Shown: positions 7,681-16,187, numbered from the stretch's first letter. The stretch: 32,275 bases of DNA from Candidatus Scalindua sp. (GCA_021776915.1 JAIQZU010000041.1:1-32275); one strand, 5' to 3'. Notes: generated by a model not told the origin, from the letters alone. A program made the numbers and translations.

Positions 7681-7899
7681 GAGGAAGTTTTCTTTAAACA
7701 AATAGTCGCTGACCCTGTTATCGCTGTTATCGCAAAGAATGACGCTAACTATTTTACCTTCATTGACAGTGATGGCAAAAAAGAACCATCAAATTTTCTT
7801 AGAATTTATTTCCAAACAAAAGATCATCACGTGGCGGAAAGAATTATGACGGCATTGATGCATGCAATAAAAATTGTTCAAAAAGAGGATATTTTCTAA
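7681..7899 (+). pseudogene. C-terminal fragment of an unidentified protein
   Basis: Directly after the third recG stop codon, in another frame, an open stretch reads about 72 residues from EEVFFKQIVADPVIAVIAKN through FLRIYFQTKDHHVAERIMTA to HAIKIVQKEDIF and a TAA at 7897. It has no ATG, GTG or TTG start in its first two thirds and begins exactly at the junction. It is best read as the tail of a gene whose front was removed when the recG copy was joined. I do not recognise the family; the closing helix resembles small uncharacterised proteins. Confidence 0.5.
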
Positions 7900-8095
7900 C
7901 AGAACATGTAATAACGACAGTTTATGTATATTTGATTATATGTTTTTTGGGGGACAACCTATAATCTCTTTGTAAAGCGATAACTGTAATTTAGGGAGTA
8001 ATTCCAAGAGAGTACCTTACTCCTTTATTTTAATTTATGTTTATTAACTCTTATAATTACCTTGTTGCCCGCAACGATTAGGCTCAGAGGCGGAG

Positions 8096-8905
8096 TTAGC
8101 CGTCCCTTGCAGCTGTTTGTTCGATCATTTTCAAGGTATAATTGATCTGATTTACAAGGGAGTCTTTAAATGGACTGTTTGGCAGAAGCTGAGCTTTTTG
8201 TAAAGCAATATCGATAAGTTCATTAGCTTTAGGGTGGTTGTTTATACTCGACTCTGCCTGTGCCAAATACATCAATGTATGGGCATCGGTAGAATTAACA
8301 AAATGTTGATTTTCTGTTGGAAATTTGCTCCACACATTTAACGCTAAATCATAATACTTACGACCTAAATCTATTTTACCGACAGTAAATAAATATCCAG
8401 CGAAGGCTCTCGATGCAACATTGTAGTCATTGGAGTTTTCTGCTTTTGTAATTGCTTTTTCATAGAAGAATGGTAGATCTTTTGTAATGTTTGAACCTGC
8501 TAGTGCTGTAGTAACTGCAAAATATTCAGTGGATGAAAAAGAATCAGGAAATCTTTTGATCATCTCGACAGTTTGAGTTATCAGAAGAAGATTTTCCTGA
8601 TTTACCATTGCAGACAAGGATTGACCTAAAGCATCGCCTTCATATTTTTTTAATAATTCAAAATTCTCGAGAGGCAGCTTAGATATACGTTGCAGTAACT
8701 CCCTGGCCTCGCTCCTGTTTTCTCTTATTTCTTGTCTATGACTATTGTAATAGGATACTATAGTGGTTCCGAAGGAAAACATAAACGCTAATAAGGCTAT
8801 TAATACCGGGGCGCTTTTATACCAAGGTGCCTTCTCCTTTGTCAACTGAATTTGGAGTGAGTCAACTTCATGTTTTAACATTTGAAAATCTACGTTATCT
8901 TCCAT
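8096..8905 (-). CDS. Membrane-anchored protein with TPR-like helical domain, function unknown
   Basis: 269 residues. The N-terminal 28 residues form a charged, probably coiled-coil helix (MEDNVDFQMLKHEVDSLQ...). One membrane segment follows at about 32-52 (APVLIALLAFMFSFGTTIV). The rest is a helical region. Two stretches resemble TPR units: SRAFAGYLFTVGKIDLGRKY with YYDLALNVW, and TLMYLAQAESSINNHPKANE. No catalytic motif is seen. The RBS GGAGGAAG lies 9 nt before the ATG. It is leftward, like the next two genes, but separated from them by more than 100 bp. It may be a scaffold or sensor at the membrane; no function is claimed. Confidence 0.7.
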   Translation of the reverse strand: MEDNVDFQMLKHEVDSLQIQLTKEKAPWYKSAPVLIALLAFMFSFGTTIVSYYNSHRQEIRENRSEARELLQRISKLPLENFELLKKYEGDALGQSLSAMVNQENLLLITQTVEMIKRFPDSFSSTEYFAVTTALAGSNITKDLPFFYEKAITKAENSNDYNVASRAFAGYLFTVGKIDLGRKYYDLALNVWSKFPTENQHFVNSTDAHTLMYLAQAESSINNHPKANELIDIALQKAQLLPNSPFKDSLVNQINYTLKMIEQTAARDG

Positions 8906-9014
8906 AATTTTCTTCCTCCAAAATGCTGAAGAACGTTGAAAACTTATGGTATACTATATCTCAGCAAGCATAAGCCATGAAATGAATTAAGTTTTAGCGA
9001 TTTCTTGTTAACAA

Positions 9015-9593
9015 CTAATTTACGACAATTGCTGCAACCCAAATGGGAATTAATCTGGAAAAAGGTACAGGTTGAGTAAAATGTGCCATTGGATCATTTA
9101 TATGCAATACAGACTCCACGCCATTGCGTGTTTGCACGAAAGACATACCTCGCAAAACTACTACGTGAAAACCTCTCATTCCCGACCTAACTTTCAAAAG
9201 AATGGGTCGGCCTGATGCAAGTGTCTGGTAAAGCATCATTGGATTTGTTGGCGGTGCAATGTTAGTATAACGTCCCCCAAAGTGTCCTATCAGAAATTGT
9301 ACCTGCTGCATAGTACCTGTACGTACACACTGCGGATTATATCCAGAACAACAATCACCGGGATGGGCGCCATTAGCTATTGCTACTAATGCACACTGTT
9401 GTGTGGTATTATCAGGACCAACTACAGAATGGATAATTTGTTGAGCTACAGCTACCCAACACCAAACTTCAGCTTCTTGTTGAATGTTGGGTATGGGTAG
9501 GTCTACAGGCGGTGGAACGCGTTGAGCATGAACTACTCCAGATAATAACATCACACTAATAAAGCAAAGAATTTGTTTATAATATTTGATCAT
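9015..9593 (-). CDS. Secreted papain-like cysteine protease
   Basis: 192 residues with a cleavable signal peptide (MIKYYKQILCFISVMLLSGV, then VHAQ). The mature part has the papain-like catalytic pattern seen in the AvrRpt2/C70 and C39-like groups: Q-E-A-E-V-W-C-W with the nucleophile Cys, FHVVVLRG with the catalytic His, and INDP with the third residue. Further cysteines (CALVAIANGAHPGDCC and the next CVRTG) suggest disulphides. It is probably exported to the periplasm or the outside. A GGAGGG lies 8 nt before the ATG. Neighbours are a membrane-anchored helical protein and another exported protein, all leftward, but spacing is too wide for a tight operon. The substrate is unknown; in other bacteria this fold occurs in effectors and peptide-processing enzymes. 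Confidence 0.75.
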   Translation of the reverse strand: MIKYYKQILCFISVMLLSGVVHAQRVPPPVDLPIPNIQQEAEVWCWVAVAQQIIHSVVGPDNTTQQCALVAIANGAHPGDCCSGYNPQCVRTGTMQQVQFLIGHFGGRYTNIAPPTNPMMLYQTLASGRPILLKVRSGMRGFHVVVLRGMSFVQTRNGVESVLHINDPMAHFTQPVPFSRLIPIWVAAIVVN

Positions 9594-10514
9594 AGCTGGT
9601 TCCCTCCAATATGTTTTATGTCCAAATAGAAGTAAAGTTTAACAAACCATTCCGAATCGCTATTGAGACATTTTACTTAATGTTAATGACAGTTACGGGT
9701 ATTAAATATTGTGTACACGGAATCATATAGTTACTATTTAAAGAATAAGTATGGTTTAAGAATGGTGATTCTTGGTAATCATATTCATGGTAATTACATC
9801 CACCTAAAATAAAATTAAATAGGTACACTCATTCAAATATCAAAATTTGTGCCAGTGTGTCAGATAAGCATTTCCTGCCAGTACTATTTAACCTTATCCA
9901 TGTACTCAATAATAACTTAAAGTATTTATTGATAATTTTAATTCATTTGAATTAAAACATGCTGAATATTGAAAATGTGACATGGCGCAATATTGTGACA
10001 GCACAAATTTGTGATATGGCACATTTAGTGAATTGCTTTAATGATATTTCAGACAATTACTCAAAAGCAAAAGATTATTGTTAACACGGCTGAGAAGCAC
10101 AATAGTTACTATTAAATCTGGACTGGTCAAAATTGATCATAAAAACTTCTTCTAACCTCAATTTAGTATGATATTACGATTTGATGACGGCTATATTTGG
10201 TAAGAAAGTTCATGTATTTACATCCCTGCAATAATAAACTTTATTTAAGACAACTTATCCACGCACGCTACGTGATATAGTTTTTGTGATTTCAGGATTG
10301 AATGTGATGAAATAATAAATCTACACATCATTAAAGTCAAGGAAAAAGAAGTTTTGCGATTAAGGGATTGAAGAATTGAGGAATTAAGGAATTTATTGAT
10401 AAACGTAACGGAGATACGGAGAATCGGAGAGAAGTAAAAGAAAATAGGCAGTTTACAGTAAACAGTAGGCAAAAGGGAATAAAACGAATAAATGCGATGC
10501 TTGATTTATTTAAT
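9594..10514. other. Long AT-rich intergenic region, no gene found
   Basis: About 920 bp without a credible reading frame. Three features were seen: a run of three TGTGA-type repeats (9976-10026), an imperfect 30-bp direct repeat (9772-9801 and 10197-10225, sharing TTGGTAA, TTCATG and TACATCC in order), and a low-complexity GGATT/GAATT purine run at about 10357-10395. A similar purine run occurs at 16197-16225 upstream of the ThiC-family gene. The open frames on the minus strand here are low in complexity and lack RBSs. Confidence 0.5.
9976..10026. repeat. Three tandem TGTGA-type repeats
   Basis: TGTGA begins at 9976, 9994 and 10010, each followed by a variable core and GC(A/G)CA. The units are about 16-18 bp. 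The centre includes the perfect inverted repeat TTGTG-ACAG-CACAA (9993-10006). Such an array could be a multi-site operator; no adjacent promoter was identified. Confidence 0.4.
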
Positions 10515-11126
10515 TCATTTATTTGATGCAAGAACTATTGGATACTTTTCCTTCGTCGGTGTTTTGTGAGTCTTTGGCTGTAATGTTATCAACATCTTAG
10601 TCATGACTTCCACAATACGCTCTTTTGCTCCCGGTCTTTGAGCTGGAAGCCCATAAGCGACAGCTCTTATTTCCCACTTATTCAGAATATTAGAAAACAG
10701 AATAACAATATACCCATCATCTTCTTTACTGAAAACTACCTCTAAAGGAATTTGCATATACGATGGATACTTTTCCCAATACTCCCTATCACCTCCACAC
10801 ACTGTGACATTGTAATAAGTAGTGGGAGTCTCATTGATTTTATAGTTTGATGGGATACCAAATTCATCAACGAAGACCTTGAGCAATTTACTTATACCAA
10901 GAGTCTGTCCAGATCTTTTTACAGTAGTATATTCTTGAGGGCAGTGAAATAATCCGGCAGCATCAGAATATTTGGAACTAGACATATACTCGAAGAATTC
11001 CACTGAAAGAGCTTGAATTTGGTCTTCAATTAATTCCTGGGATGCAGCTGATTCCTGTCCTGATGCACGAGTACTCAAAACCGAAAGAAGGATACAGCAT
11101 GTCAAAATCAGTAAACTCTTTTTCAT
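10515..11126 (-). CDS. Exported protein of unknown function
   Basis: 203 residues with a signal peptide (MKKSLLILTCCILLSVLSTR, cleaved near ASGQ). The mature region opens with a helix resembling NTF2/SnoaL-like small domains (LSVEFFEYMSSSKYSDAAGL) and continues with a strand-rich part (MQIPLEVVFSKEDDGYIVIL). That suggests a cystatin/NTF2-type fold, but I cannot name a family. A GAGG lies about 12 nt before the ATG. The C-terminal tail is basic and threonine-rich. It is leftward and followed by the long intergenic region. It could be a binding or accessory protein of the cell envelope. Confidence 0.65.
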   Translation of the reverse strand: MKKSLLILTCCILLSVLSTRASGQESAASQELIEDQIQALSVEFFEYMSSSKYSDAAGLFHCPQEYTTVKRSGQTLGISKLLKVFVDEFGIPSNYKINETPTTYYNVTVCGGDREYWEKYPSYMQIPLEVVFSKEDDGYIVILFSNILNKWEIRAVAYGLPAQRPGAKERIVEVMTKMLITLQPKTHKTPTKEKYPIVLASNK

Positions 11127-11521
11127 AAGCTATTAACCTCATAAAATGTTCACTTTAATTCCGGTTTATGTTCTTATGTAAGCACTGTCTATATTATCGG
11201 TTTACCACAAACATTCTTTAATTATGCATCTTAATATGCCATAAATTTCATGTGATAAGAGTTTTCTTTCAGAAAAGACTCAAGTGTTAATTATTTAACA
11301 TGATACATAAAATAATATTCCTCATTTATTACCTGAAAGAGAATGAATTGCGAGAACGAAACAGGCAAATTTTTCCTATTTAGGATACTTTAAGAAGATA
11401 AGGAGATTTGAGTCTTTGGATTTACGAATAACTAGTAATGAACAACACCTTGTTTCCAATCAGAAGGCGATGGTGGACGTAAACGTTTGCCTTAGCGAAT
11501 CTGCCTCAGGCATGACTTATT
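11127..11521. other. Intergenic region, AT-rich, no gene found
   Basis: About 395 bp. It contains an imperfect hairpin at 11268-11290 (GAGT..TTCT with AGAA..ACTC) and, at 11485-11517, a segment with AATCTGCCTCAGGCATGAC. The latter is nearly the same as AATCTGCCTGTGGCATGAC at 24591-24609, so it may belong to a dispersed repeat family. No RBS-start combination was found. Confidence 0.4.
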
Positions 11522-12607
11522 TCAGTGTTTCTCCGTGGTAAAAAGTTTTTCTACTCCGAGGAAGACATCGTCAGGCAGGATTGATGACATGCATATTGGA
11601 TCACCGCATGTTCTTTTCCTGCACGGACTGCATGGTACGTCCTTTTTTATTACTATTGCCTTGCCGTTGTACGGACCGTAGATTTCAGGGTCTTTCGGCC
11701 CGTAAATTCCTACAACAGGAATATCCAGTATGGATGCAATATGCAGAGGCCCTGTATCTCCACCAATAAAAAGACTGGAGTGACTTATTAATTCTACTAG
11801 TTGTTTGATAGACCTGGTTTCGCATGCGGGAATCGCCTTGTGTTTCATTTTCTCCACTATCTCTTTGACTATACCGAATTCATACGGCCCCCATGTAAAG
11901 ACTACGTTAACCTCATAATTATCCAGTATCATATCGGCAAGTAAGGCATAGTTTAAAGGAGGCCATTGTTTGTATAACCCGAACTTACTTGTACCGGGAT
12001 GGATAATAATTATCGGGAGAGATGGGTTAATGTCTGAATTGATAAATTCAGAGATGTACTTCTTATCCGCCTTGAAGACAGGAAGCTTTGGTCTCTGAAA
12101 TCCGTTTTCAATGCCAAGTTCTTTCAGCAGAAATAGATTTTTGTCTATCCTGTGCATCTTCTTTACCGGTGGATATGCCTGATATTGAGTAGTTAAATAA
12201 TTCAATTCCTTACAGTAACCTCTTCCAAAGCCTACTCTTTTCCAGGACCCTGTTGCCAGATTCATTATCCCGCTCTTGAGGTTGCCCTGAAAGTCAATGA
12301 CAAGGTCATAATGCTCTCCCCGAAGTTTCTTGTAAAAGGAAATAATATTAGATAATGTGTTAAGGGTTTTACTAAACTTCAATATTTCCTTCTGCCACCT
12401 CTTTCTTGGAAATACTATAACGTCGTTAATATCAGGGTGTCCTGTGATGATATCACTTGCTTTATCCTCTACAAGCCAGGATATTCTTGACTCCGGAAAA
12501 CGAGAGCGTAACAGTCTGAGTGCGGGGAGTACGTGGACTACATCTCCAATTGCACTGAGGCGGATTATCAATATTTTTTCCGGCTTTTCAGTTATTAATA
12601 TACCCAT
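11522..12607 (-). CDS. Glycosyltransferase family 9 (LPS heptosyltransferase-like)
   Basis: 361 residues with the GT-B fold of ADP-heptose:LPS heptosyltransferases. The N-terminal domain has ILIIRLSAIGDVVHVLPALR and SWLVEDKA. The donor-binding C-terminal domain has IIIHPGTS and FIGGDTGPLHIASILDIPVV followed by GIYGPKDPEIYGPYNG. It would add heptose (or a related sugar) to the inner LPS core at the cytoplasmic face of the inner membrane. A C-terminal CSPCRKRTCGDPICM segment is typical of this family. The Kdo-kinase-like gene is divergent across 138 bp. No RBS is seen at the ATG; a TAAAAT sits so that the start point would fall near the ATG, but its -35 is weak. Confidence 0.88.
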   Translation of the reverse strand: MGILITEKPEKILIIRLSAIGDVVHVLPALRLLRSRFPESRISWLVEDKASDIITGHPDINDVIVFPRKRWQKEILKFSKTLNTLSNIISFYKKLRGEHYDLVIDFQGNLKSGIMNLATGSWKRVGFGRGYCKELNYLTTQYQAYPPVKKMHRIDKNLFLLKELGIENGFQRPKLPVFKADKKYISEFINSDINPSLPIIIIHPGTSKFGLYKQWPPLNYALLADMILDNYEVNVVFTWGPYEFGIVKEIVEKMKHKAIPACETRSIKQLVELISHSSLFIGGDTGPLHIASILDIPVVGIYGPKDPEIYGPYNGKAIVIKKDVPCSPCRKRTCGDPICMSSILPDDVFLGVEKLFTTEKH

Positions 12608-12707
12608 GGTTATTATTTTACAAGTTTTCAGTCATGAATGGAAATGTTTCTTTGTTTATCTTTAAGCTTTCCTTTGCGCCCTTTGCGGTGAATTGCTGTG
12701 AACTTTT

Positions 12708-12736
12708 TTGACATAGCAATCACACTATAGTATAAT
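12708..12736 (+). promoter_or_regulatory. Consensus promoter of the Kdo-kinase-like gene; leaderless transcript predicted
   Basis: TTGACA (12708-12713), exactly 17 bp, TATAAT (12731-12736): a perfect sigma-70 consensus. The predicted start at about 12742-12743 leaves only 3-4 nt before the ATG at 12746, and there is no Shine-Dalgarno sequence. Confidence 0.75.
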
Positions 12737-12745
12737 CCCTCAACA

Positions 12746-13636
12746 ATGAAGAACGTGGAACTACCAGCTAATTTCTCAACTTTGACCAAAGGGAAAATAA
12801 CCTTATATATTAAAAAGGAGTATGAACACAAGTTGTCAGCACAAGATATAGACATGCTTTTTGGCCTGCACAAAGATGGTGATAAATTAAAGGTTTCTTA
12901 CCACGGAAGAACACCCTGTAAAACCCTCATAATGGAGAGTATTGATAATGCAAGTTTTGTAGCGAGAGATTACTGGCATGGCGGGTTGTTTAGAAATATA
13001 TTAAGGGACATTTTCTGGGACAGGCTGCGTCCTTTAAGAGAGTTGTCAATATGTGAGGCTGCCGGCAAGAGCGGTATTAAGACTTCAGAGGTTGTTGCAA
13101 TAGTTAAGAATAAGATTCTGGGGTCTCTTTATAAGTGCCGGTTAATTTCAAGGGAAATAACAGGTGCTATAGATTTAATGGAGTTACTATTAAAACCTGA
13201 GACAGATAAATTAGTTGCACGAAAGAGACAAATTATTAATAAGGTGGCGGAGGCAGTAAAAAAGATGCACGACGCCGGCATTTACCATGCTGATCTACAT
13301 CTGAAAAATATTCTAGTTCAATTTGCCGAATGTGACTCAGTTGATGCGTATATAATAGATTTAGATAAATCCAGGCAGTATGAAAAGATCGACTTACATA
13401 AAAGAATGAGGAATATAATGCGCCTGGACAGATCGGTTGAAAAAATGGTAAGAAACAATAAAGATGTGTTTGGTCCGGGATCTCCGTTTCCAATATCCAA
13501 AACTGATAAATTAAGATTTTTGAAGGAGTATATAAAAACAGATAATAAAAATGAGAAACCACTTAGATATTATCTTCAGTCTTATAATACATCTCATAGT
13601 CTTCATAGATTATGGTGGGTTCTTGGTGGTGGGTAG
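12746..13636 (+). CDS. Lipopolysaccharide kinase, KdkA/WaaP/InaA family
   Basis: 296 residues with a protein-kinase-like fold. The catalytic loop is HDAGIYHADLHLKNILV (about 175-191), with the Asp of H-x-D-L-H and the Asn of K-N, and the metal-binding Asp lies in YIIDLDKS (about 204). The N-terminal region has an HGGLFRN-like segment after the glycine-rich part. These enzymes phosphorylate Kdo or heptose of the LPS inner core at the cytoplasmic face. The heptosyltransferase encoded divergently supports an LPS role. Transcription is from a perfect consensus promoter and the mRNA appears leaderless. WaaP and KdkA cannot be separated from these motifs. Confidence 0.82.
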   Translation: MKNVELPANFSTLTKGKITLYIKKEYEHKLSAQDIDMLFGLHKDGDKLKVSYHGRTPCKTLIMESIDNASFVARDYWHGGLFRNILRDIFWDRLRPLRELSICEAAGKSGIKTSEVVAIVKNKILGSLYKCRLISREITGAIDLMELLLKPETDKLVARKRQIINKVAEAVKKMHDAGIYHADLHLKNILVQFAECDSVDAYIIDLDKSRQYEKIDLHKRMRNIMRLDRSVEKMVRNNKDVFGPGSPFPISKTDKLRFLKEYIKTDNKNEKPLRYYLQSYNTSHSLHRLWWVLGGG

Positions 13637-13642
13637 GAGGCC

Positions 13643-13664
13643 GTAGGGGCGTATGGCAATCCCC
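13643..13664. repeat. Dispersed hairpin repeat, eroded copy
   Basis: GTAGGGGCGTATGGCAAT followed by CCCC. A second, intact copy at 21504-21528 forms a 7-bp stem (GGGCGTA/TACGCCC). Here the 3' arm is shortened. Confidence 0.55.
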
Positions 13665-13702
13665 GGACAAACCGCGCCGAGGACTTTACGCCCGTACACA
13701 TA

Positions 13703-13790
13703 CAAGCCGCAACCTTGAGGTTGTATAACTTAAGTGAAATTTCCATATAACCATCAAAAGATGTGTACGCAGGCTAAAGCCTGCGGCTAC
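13703..13790. repeat. MITE-like repeat, copy A (about 88 bp)
   Basis: Begins with an AGCCGC end and finishes with GCGGCTAC. Inside are two palindromes, CAACCTTGAGGTTG and GCAGGCTAAAGCCTGC, and a CCATCAAA-GATG block. Copy B at 21987-22064 has the same order of parts and perfect 8-bp terminal inverted repeats. The two copies differ in spacer sequence, so they are old insertions. No coding capacity. It lies between the Kdo-kinase-like gene and plsY. Confidence 0.7.
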
Positions 13791-13809
13791 AGTTAAGGGA
13801 GAATTATTT

Positions 13810-14484
13810 GTGATTATATCATACATCACTGGAATTATTATATCATACTTGATCGGAGCTATTCCTTTTGGTTATTTAATAGCCGTTGCAAAGGGAATAG
13901 ATATTCGGACACAGGGCAGTGGAAATATAGGAGCGACAAATGTCGGCAGAGTACTTGGGCGAAAATATGGATTAATAATATTTATCCTGGATATGCTCAA
14001 AGGGCTTGCTGTCGTATTTTTCGTGCCTACGGCTGTTAGCAGTGTGGTAAATATCCTAACAACGACTGACCTGCCTGTGCTGTACGACAGCACGCAGACA
14101 GGCAACCTGCTGGTGATTATCTGTGGTTTTTGTGCGGTGTTGGGTCACGCCTTTCCAGTATATTTGAAGTTTAAGGGCGGTAAGGCCGTTGCTACAAGCT
14201 TTGGAGTGTTTATATGGTTGGCGCCTATATCTATAGCAATCGCATTTGGCGTCTGGCTTCTTACCGTTATAGTGACACGTTACGTATCTCTGGGGTCAAT
14301 AATAGGCGCTCTTTCCCTTGTTGTGGCTATTGTGGTAGTTGTGAATTCTCCTTTTGTGGACAACGCCTACCTGACCGCAATGTCAGTGGCGATTGCTATT
14401 CTCATAATTGTAAAGCACACATCAAATATACAGAGAATTATTGCGAGAACAGAAAAAAAGGTTTTTTCAAAAAAAGAGAGTTAA
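13810..14484 (+). CDS. plsY: Glycerol-3-phosphate acyltransferase PlsY
   Basis: Integral membrane enzyme that transfers an acyl group from acyl-phosphate to glycerol-3-phosphate, the first step of phospholipid synthesis. The 224 residues are close to the family length, with five or so membrane helices. The three family motifs are visible: GSGNIGATNVGRVLG (about 36-50), GHAFPVYLKFKGGKAVATSF (about 116-135) and RYVSLGSIIGA (about 155-165). The start is a GTG at 13810 with GGGAGA about 8 nt before it. A longer-than-usual loop after the second helix (PTAVSSVVNILTTTDLPVL) is noted. It faces hemB across 40 bp. Confidence 0.95.
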   Translation: MIISYITGIIISYLIGAIPFGYLIAVAKGIDIRTQGSGNIGATNVGRVLGRKYGLIIFILDMLKGLAVVFFVPTAVSSVVNILTTTDLPVLYDSTQTGNLLVIICGFCAVLGHAFPVYLKFKGGKAVATSFGVFIWLAPISIAIAFGVWLLTVIVTRYVSLGSIIGALSLVVAIVVVVNSPFVDNAYLTAMSVAIAILIIVKHTSNIQRIIARTEKKVFSKKES

Positions 14485-14524
14485 GGAATCGGGGTTAGAA
14501 TGCTTATATGGGTTTTCCGATCTG

Positions 14525-15517
14525 TTAAGACGATAGCCAGCGTGCGGCGTCTTTAGCCCAGTATGTGAGAATAATGTCTGCGCCAGCCCTTTTAATACCC
14601 ATCAGTGTTTCCAGGGCAACCGCCTTTTCGTCCAGCCATCCTTTTTCATGGGCCGCTTTTACCATTGAATATTCACCACTGACGTTATAAGCAGCTACAG
14701 GATATCCAAACTGATCTTTTATAAGTCTGATTATATCAAGATATGGAAGAGCTGGTTTTACCATCACAATATCTGCCCCTTCGTCTATGTCCAGTGATAC
14801 TTCTCGTATCGCCTCTTCAGAGTTTGGTACGTCCATTTGATACGACCGCCTGTCTCCGAAACTTGGCGGAGATTCAGCCGCATCTCTGAATGGGCCATAG
14901 TATGCCGAGGCATATTTGGCCGCATAAGACATTATAGGTATATTGTCATAGCCGTTGTCATCAAGAATGTCCCTGATTGCGCCAACACGTCCATCCATCA
15001 TGTCACTTGGAGCGACAATATCTACACCGGCTTCTGCGTGTGAGAGGGCCTCTTTGGAAAGTAGTTTAAGTGTCTCATCGTTGTCGATTAGATATTCACC
15101 AGTCTTTTCGTCCTTCTTTATATAACCACAATGTCCATGATTGGTGTACTCACACATGCAGACATCTGTTATAACCAGAATGTCAGAGACGGTTTCCTTA
15201 ATTGCCCTGACGGCTTTTTGTATTATACCGTCATCGGCATACGCTTCGGTGCCTAACTCATCTTTGGTACTCGGAATACCGAATAAGATTACACCGGGGA
15301 TTCCGAGAGAGGCAAGCTCTTTTACCTCTTCTATCAGTGTGTCTACAGAAAACTGGTAGTTTCCGGGCATGGAGGATATTTCATTTTTGATACCATTTCC
15401 GGGACGTACGAATAGTGGCATGATGAGATCTTTTACAGATAAATGATTCTCTCGGACAAGCTCACGTATAAGTTTACTACTTCGTAATCTGCGTGGACGG
15501 TATTTTGGAAATTGCAT
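14525..15517 (-). CDS. hemB: Delta-aminolevulinic acid dehydratase (porphobilinogen synthase)
   Basis: Condenses two 5-aminolevulinate molecules to porphobilinogen, the common precursor of haem, sirohaem and cobalamin. The 330 residues are complete. The zinc site C120-x-C122...C130 ([14 protein letters not shown]) marks a zinc-dependent enzyme. The two active-site lysines are K201 ([17 protein letters not shown]) and K254 ([11 protein letters not shown]). An AAAGGAAC lies 7 nt before the ATG. It is divergent from the HD-domain gene and near the ThiC-family, radical SAM/B12 and methyltransferase genes. That fits a tetrapyrrole/cobamide neighbourhood, though it is on the other strand. Confidence 0.96.
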   Translation of the reverse strand: MQFPKYRPRRLRSSKLIRELVRENHLSVKDLIMPLFVRPGNGIKNEISSMPGNYQFSVDTLIEEVKELASLGIPGVILFGIPSTKDELGTEAYADDGIIQKAVRAIKETVSDILVITDVCMCEYTNHGHCGYIKKDEKTGEYLIDNDETLKLLSKEALSHAEAGVDIVAPSDMMDGRVGAIRDILDDNGYDNIPIMSYAAKYASAYYGPFRDAAESPPSFGDRRSYQMDVPNSEEAIREVSLDIDEGADIVMVKPALPYLDIIRLIKDQFGYPVAAYNVSGEYSMVKAAHEKGWLDEKAVALETLMGIKRAGADIILTYWAKDAARWLSS

Positions 15518-15562
15518 AATTAAGTTCCTTTGGAAAACATATCTTTATAACAGTGAACAAAT

Positions 15563-15590
15563 AGTTTATAGTGTAAAACCATTTTGTCAA
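15563..15590 (-). promoter_or_regulatory. Predicted hemB promoter
   Basis: On the minus strand, TTGACA (15590-15585), 16 bp, TAAACT (15568-15563). Expected start near 15556, leader about 38 nt with AAAGGAAC before the hemB ATG. Confidence 0.45.
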
Positions 15591-15620
15591 ATGATATATT
15601 CCATTCAGGAGGTATACACA

Positions 15621-16187
15621 ATGCAGGAATTAGCACAATTTCTATTTGAAGTAGGTTATTTAAAGAAGGTTCGCAGGAGTGGATGGTGGTTACTTGGAAA
15701 TAAATATCCTGAAAGTGTTGCAGAGCACTCCTTTCGTTGTGCGATCTTAGGATATATTTTGTCAAAATTAGAAAAGGTTGATACATCTAAAGTGATTATG
15801 ATGTGTCTGTTCCATGATGTACATGAGGCGAGAACAAATGATCTGCATAAAGTAGCACAAAAATACATAAATCTTGAAGAGGCGGGAAACAAAGCATCAC
15901 AGGAGCAGTTAGAACCCTTAAAAGGTTCTATAGGAGATGAGATAACGGATACATTAAGTGATCTGGCAAATCAGGAAAGCAGGGAAAGCATAGTTGCTGA
16001 AGATGCGGACATCCTGGAATGCGCAATGCAGGCCAGGGAGTATCAGGTTCAAGGGTATAAAGATGCCGTAGACTGGATCGAAAGAGCTAAGGACAGGCTG
16101 AGGTGTGAATCATCAAAAAAACTACTGTCAATCATAGAACATTCAGATCCGAATGAGTGGTGGAAGAAACTTAAAGATAAGAAATAA
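15621..16187 (+). CDS. HD-domain phosphohydrolase (YfbR-like 5'-nucleotidase family)
   Basis: 188 residues from the ATG at 15621, chosen because a perfect AGGAGG lies 8 nt upstream; an in-frame ATG at 15591 would add ten residues but has no RBS. HD-superfamily metal ligands are visible: H36 in ESVAEHSFR, H65-D66 in MCLFHDVHEA, and an Asp at about 128-130 in VAEDADILEC. The RxxW element (RRSGWWLLG) and the ESVAEHS block resemble YfbR/YGK1-type 5'-deoxynucleotidases. The usual G-D-I after the HD motif is T-N-D-L here. It lies between hemB and the ThiC-family gene but has no proven link to them. Substrate unknown. Confidence 0.8.
   Translation: MQELAQFLFEVGYLKKVRRSGWWLLGNKYPESVAEHSFRCAILGYILSKLEKVDTSKVIMMCLFHDVHEARTNDLHKVAQKYINLEEAGNKASQEQLEPLKGSIGDEITDTLSDLANQESRESIVAEDADILECAMQAREYQVQGYKDAVDWIERAKDRLRCESSKKLLSIIEHSDPNEWWKKLKDKK

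Noticed and set aside
8058-8105. Possible integron attC site after the leftward membrane-protein gene (GGCTAAC, GCC-rich stem)
   Set aside because: No pair of R-Y-Y-Y-A-A-C and G-T-T-R-R-R-Y boxes fits on either strand, and there is no integrase or cassette array.
9982-10035. Sigma-54 promoter (TGGCGC or TGGCAC followed by TTG)
   Set aside because: The spacing to a TTGCA/T element is wrong: the nearest TTGCT is 10 bp from TGGCAC instead of 5.
10245-10531. Two small leftward frames in the spacer
   Set aside because: They overlap each other in different frames, lack RBSs, and reflect AT-rich or repeated purine runs.
11268-11290. Imperfect stem downstream of nothing in particular, considered as a terminator
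   Set aside because: Two-base bulge, no T-tract in either direction and no gene ending nearby.
12628-12873. Leftward 81-codon frame between the LPS genes
   Set aside because: It runs antisense across the start of the Kdo-kinase-like gene and its consensus promoter, with no RBS.
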